Shown here: positions 5,216 to 7,472 of the stretch, one piece after another
Position numbering within the stretch: the first letter of the stretch is position 1
Layout: every line of letters begins with the position of its first letter
Assembly: GCA_026706165.1 (NCBI GenBank)
Contig: JAPOZF010000205.1
Location: forward strand, 30,586 to 38,057
Length of the DNA: 7,472 bases
Direction: 5' to 3'
DNA from: Gemmatimonadota bacterium
GTDB taxonomy: Bacteria > Latescibacterota > UBA2968 > UBA8231
The notes under the pieces: model-generated
Databases searched by the model: none
The model's input: only the letters and a program-made list of their open reading frames with translations
Told to the model about the DNA's origin: nothing
Translations under genes and position numbers: made by a program

Positions 5216-5710
5216 TCAGGACGGGGCGGCGAAGCGGATCGCTTCGATGATGCGACGGCCGGCCACCTTGGGATGGGAATGGCGAATGGCAGCCCAGGGC
5301 TGCGGCTTGCGGGAAAGCCAGTAGCCGGAGTCGGCTACGAACCCGTCGGCATAGGCGATCCAGTGCCGGGCGGCCGCGATGGCCCAGGAGCCGGATGGGG
5401 CGACGTCCAGGAAGGCACCGAGCGAGACGGAGCGGACGTCGAAGGGGACGTTCGCGAACAGGCGGTCGAATTCGGCGTCCGCTTCCTTCCAGCGGCCGTT
5501 CGGATATCTGGGATGGCGGAGGGCGTAGTTCGGGGGAAGGCCGAGGTCGACGAGGGCGGCGGCGAGCTCGTCGGTGGCGACGCCGTTGACGGCGCGGTGG
5601 TCGTAGAGCCTGCGGATGATGGCGGCGGCTTCGTGGGTGGGGATGCCGGCAATGGCGCTGATGGTGGACGGACCGCACTTCTTCGCGCGGCCCGTGATTC
5701 GGTGAAGCAT
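5216..5710 (-). CDS. Putative small papain-like cysteine peptidase-fold protein
   Basis: The 164-residue product has two blocks that together look like a small papain-like peptidase. KKCGPSTISAIAGIPTHEAA (residues 10-29) carries a Cys12-Gly-Pro at the start of a helix, as in C39- and C58-type and phage or plasmid peptidases. RHWIAYADGFVADSGYW (115-131) gives a His116 at the start of a beta strand, then DG and an Asp127 before a turn, the usual His-strand-Asp pattern. Trp, Tyr and charged residues fill the middle. Catalytic Cys12, His116 and Asp122 or Asp127 are my proposal. There is no signal peptide, so it would act in the cytoplasm, perhaps processing a partner protein. ATG5710 lies 15 bases after the preceding gene with only a weak GGGGAA site. 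Other members of such groups are annotated only as hypothetical, so activity is inference. Confidence 0.7.
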   Translation of the reverse strand: MLHRITGRAKKCGPSTISAIAGIPTHEAAAIIRRLYDHRAVNGVATDELAAALVDLGLPPNYALRHPRYPNGRWKEADAEFDRLFANVPFDVRSVSLGAFLDVAPSGSWAIAAARHWIAYADGFVADSGYWLSRKPQPWAAIRHSHPKVAGRRIIEAIRFAAPS

Positions 5711-5725
5711 GGTGCGTTCCCCGGG

Positions 5726-6220
5726 TCAGCAATTGATCGTGTCGAGGTGCTCGGCCAGCCGTTCCATGTATGCCAGGTGGGCATTGAAAGTCGGCCAGTC
5801 GGTGTAGGTGGCGTTGCAGTTCGGACCGAGGGCTTCGAGGACCGCGTCGTTGATCTCGGAGAATGCCGCGGGATCGAAGGGCGCTCCGGGATCGTGAGCC
5901 CGCTGGAGATAGGCGAGGGCATCGCCGATGTATCCGCAGCGAGCGGCGTCGATCGCGTGCAACGCCTGTTCCCAGGCGTGAGGGAAGTAGTTCGGATAGC
6001 AGGTGCTGCTGGACTGGAGAGATTCGCTGGCGGGAATCAGGGTGCCGGCGACGACGGCGCCGGCATCGCAGACGAAGCAGGCGGCCGGATGGGACGAATG
6101 CCAGATGTGGTATTTCGGCTGGTAGACGGATGGGTCGAGGCGCCGGGCTTCGGCTATGGCGGCGCGGATGAGCGCGGACAGGGTGGCGGGGACTTCGGGC
6201 AGTTGCGACTGGAGGGTCAT
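5726..6220 (-). CDS. Hypothetical 164-aa protein with C-x2-C motif, phage/plasmid type
   Basis: I cannot name a family. Residues 14-28 (LSALIRAAIAEARRL) form a helix, followed by DPSVYQPKYHIWH and then CFVCDAGAVVAGTL at 48-61. The His41, Cys48 and Cys51 arrangement could bind a metal, though only two Cys are clear. The second half is helical (HAWEQALHAIDAARCGYIGDALAYLQRA) and ends in a short acidic and aromatic segment. To my memory, the WH...CxVCxAGAVxAGTL pattern recurs in small phage and plasmid proteins without assigned function. The start ATG6220 has AGGAGA at 6229-6234, eight bases away. A longer in-frame reading up to 6670 runs over the thermonuclease gene and is a shadow. The gene sits 25 bases after the thermonuclease gene and 15 before the peptidase-like gene. 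Confidence 0.68.
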   Translation of the reverse strand: MTLQSQLPEVPATLSALIRAAIAEARRLDPSVYQPKYHIWHSSHPAACFVCDAGAVVAGTLIPASESLQSSSTCYPNYFPHAWEQALHAIDAARCGYIGDALAYLQRAHDPGAPFDPAAFSEINDAVLEALGPNCNATYTDWPTFNAHLAYMERLAEHLDTINC

Positions 6221-6228
6221 GCGACAGG

Positions 6229-6234
6229 TCTCCT
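6229..6234 (-). promoter_or_regulatory. Ribosome binding site for the C-x2-C 164-aa gene
   Basis: The minus strand reads AGGAGA with an eight-base spacer to ATG6220, supporting this start over the longer open frame. Confidence 0.65.
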
Positions 6235-6245
6235 GCGGGGCCAGA

Positions 6246-6731
6246 TCAGCGTGTGCGGCGCCAGTTCCAGGGAAAGTCGAAGCTTCCGGACCAGATGCCG
6301 GCCTGGGCTTGGCGAGCTCGGTTCTCCTCGCGGATGTAGGCTTGGGAGTACTGGCGGTATGCGAGGGCCATGCCGCTGCGCACGAGCGTTGCGCCGATAT
6401 CGGCTCCGTTGACGAAACACTGGGCGATCGAGCGGCCGTAGCGGTCCGTGTCGCGGGTGACGCACCGGACCTGGTTGCTGGATACGAGGGCCGCGAGGGC
6501 CCGGGTGGCGACGGCGCCGCAGCGGTAGCGCTGCCGGTTGGCGTCGAGGCAGGTCTGGTCGGCCTCGGGGGCGTCGATGCCGTGAAGGCGGATGCGCTTG
6601 CCGCGAAGGTCGATGGTGTCGCCGTTGAGGACGCGCGCCGATCCGGAAGTTTCGGGATGCTGGGCGACAAGGCCGGGCGCGATCGCAGCTACGGCGAGGG
6701 CGCAGATCGCAAAGAGAAACAGTTTTTTCAT
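6246..6731 (-). CDS. Secreted thermonuclease (SNase-like, micrococcal nuclease family)
   Basis: The 161-residue product begins with a signal peptide (MKK, hydrophobic core LFLFAICALAVAAIA, likely cleavage near LVA at 23). The mature enzyme carries the SNase core. GDTIDL includes D38, IRLHGIDAPE includes R48, D53 and E56, and DRYGR includes R100; these match D21, R35, D40, E43 and R87 of the staphylococcal enzyme. The usual Asp before GDT is Asn here (VLNGDT). Four Cys (C61, C71, C90, C105) probably form disulfides after export. The family hydrolyses DNA and RNA outside the cytoplasm and needs calcium. The enzyme is complete, and its length is normal for proteobacterial plasmid homologues. Relatives on conjugative plasmids are sometimes labelled ParB-type nucleases. 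The ribosome binding site is weak (AAGAG nine bases from ATG6731). A 101-base gap separates it from the gene upstream. Confidence 0.93.
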   Translation of the reverse strand: MKKLFLFAICALAVAAIAPGLVAQHPETSGSARVLNGDTIDLRGKRIRLHGIDAPEADQTCLDANRQRYRCGAVATRALAALVSSNQVRCVTRDTDRYGRSIAQCFVNGADIGATLVRSGMALAYRQYSQAYIREENRARQAQAGIWSGSFDFPWNWRRTR

Positions 6732-6832
6732 GTGTCGGCTCTTGGCTCTGTGCGGGACGAACCGGTCTTCGCCGGGTTCGAAGGGAAGGCGCTCAGCTTC
6801 CGCTCCGAGAAGGCCGGAATCGCCGTGGCGGA

Positions 6833-7472
6833 TCAGGAGAAGCGCCTGCCGTCGGCCCTGAAGGTGTGCTCATTGACCGAGAGGGCTTCGTCGACGGCCT
6901 CGTCGGAGGTTTCGGCCTCGTATGCGTCCCGGAGTTGGCGGTAGAGCCAGTCTGCGAGATCGCGGAGGGCCTCGATGACCGCGTCCTCGGCGCCGTCGGT
7001 CGGCGGCTGCCAGGTCGGGCTGTCGCGCTCGACGTCGATCTTCATGCATTGGGCATGGTTGTAGGGGCCGATGCGACGGCATGTTGCGCGGAGCTGCCAG
7101 AAGTTTTGGCGCTGCGTGCGCTGCAGGGCGTCGAGGATGCCGTGGAGTTCGGTGTCCTTGGGGGCGTGGGCGCGCAGGGCCCTGGCTGCGCCGGGCGCAT
7201 GGCTGTAATGGCCCTCGTAGCTCGCGCCATCGCCTTGCGACCAGAACCCCCGGTACCAGATATCGGCTTCGTCCCGGGTTCCTCCGCCGTAGAGACGAAC
7301 GGGATGGGTGCTGAGGGTGATGCCGATGATCCGGCAGATGGTCTTGAAGTCGTCGAAGATGTAGTCGTGCCAATCGTCGGGAAGGCCGTGCTCGCGATAC
7401 CAGGCGCGGGCCTGTTCTTTGGCGGCGTCGGAGAGCTCGTCGATCGTGTAGACCGTGGTCTCGATAATCTGG
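6833..7472 (-). CDS. Conserved phage/plasmid protein of unknown function, 5' end beyond the window
   Basis: A continuous frame of 212 residues enters from the right edge and stops at TGA 6833-6835. It opens with TVYTIDELSDAAKEQARAWY, then WHDYIFDDFKTICRIIGI, then an aromatic and glycine-rich block (DIWYRGFWSQGDGASYEGHY). Helical parts follow (ELHGILDALQRTQRQNFW and EALRDLADWLYRQLRDAY), and it closes with SDEAVDEALSVNEHTF. This string of features recurs in large phage and plasmid genomes in a family of unknown function; I recall some members being labelled antitoxin of a toxin-antitoxin system, without proof. There is no signal peptide in the visible part. The true start lies to the right of the window. 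An internal ATG at 7045 would give only 70 residues and would cut the conserved domain, so I do not use it. Confidence 0.85.
   Translation of the reverse strand, partial: QIIETTVYTIDELSDAAKEQARAWYREHGLPDDWHDYIFDDFKTICRIIGITLSTHPVRLYGGGTRDEADIWYRGFWSQGDGASYEGHYSHAPGAARALRAHAPKDTELHGILDALQRTQRQNFWQLRATCRRIGPYNHAQCMKIDVERDSPTWQPPTDGAEDAVIEALRDLADWLYRQLRDAYEAETSDEAVDEALSVNEHTFRADGRRFS

Noticed and set aside
5190..5732. N-terminal extension of the 233-aa gene to 414 codons
   Set aside because: The extension is His/Arg/Pro-rich and out of frame over the peptidase-like gene, and a good ribosome binding site marks ATG5189.
5273..6412. Plus-strand open frame of 379 codons
   Set aside because: It is antisense to the cysteine-peptidase-like, C-x2-C and thermonuclease genes, Gly/Val/Asp-rich and without a recognisable domain or start signal.
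6221..6670. N-terminal extension of the C-x2-C protein to 314 codons
   Set aside because: It is Ser/Thr/Pro/Ala-rich shadow over the thermonuclease gene; AGGAGA before ATG6220 sets the start.
6833..7045. Separate 70-codon gene starting at ATG7045
   Set aside because: The frame is open to the right edge and the upstream codons carry conserved family blocks, so ATG7045 is an internal Met.

Overview
The window is about 7.5 kb with two unlike parts. Bases 1-489 are AT-rich (about 38% GC by eye on sample lines) and hold the end of a plus-strand gene for a small exported protein. From about 490 to the right edge the DNA is GC-rich (roughly mid-60s %), and every gene I can support is on the minus strand. 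The IHF-alpha-like protein, the high-GC codon use and the mix of a Uma2 nuclease, a tyrosine recombinase, a secreted thermonuclease and many small unnamed proteins suggest an alphaproteobacterial plasmid or integrated element, possibly Acetobacteraceae-like. That assignment is inference. I see no rRNA, tRNA or CRISPR array.

Layout, read in the direction of minus-strand transcription (right to left): (1) a large conserved phage/plasmid-type protein cut by the right edge, 6833-7472; (2) a secreted SNase-like nuclease, 6246-6731; (3) an unnamed 164-aa protein with a C-x2-C motif, 5726-6220; (4) a second 164-aa protein with the signature of a small papain-like cysteine peptidase, 5216-5710; (5) a 233-aa protein with a DUF6197-like N-terminal part, overlapping (6) a 99-aa protein by ATGA, 4192-5189; (7) a basic 91-aa protein, 3847-4122; (8) an acidic 66-aa protein, 3606-3806; (9) a small zinc-finger-like gene whose reading frame is broken at a run of 12 G/C bases, 3343-3601; (10) a 62-aa protein; (11) a possible 28-aa ORF; (12) a Uma2-family nuclease, 2442-3020. 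Spacings are short and several starts have clear ribosome binding sites, so genes 3-12 look like one or a few operons.

A 205-base gap with an inverted repeat over a candidate promoter separates this cluster from a second unit. That unit has a compact tyrosine recombinase (1631-2236), coupled by ATGA to a secreted beta-rich protein (1077-1634), followed by a divergent IHF-alpha-like gene (546-884) that has a 19-bp tandem duplication upstream. The recombinase next to a sharp base-composition change at about 489 suggests a mobile-element boundary.

The items most worth checking are the G12/C12 frameshift inside the zinc-finger-like gene (phase-variable switch or sequencing error), the putative cysteine peptidase, and the recombinase/secreted-protein pair with its inverted repeat.
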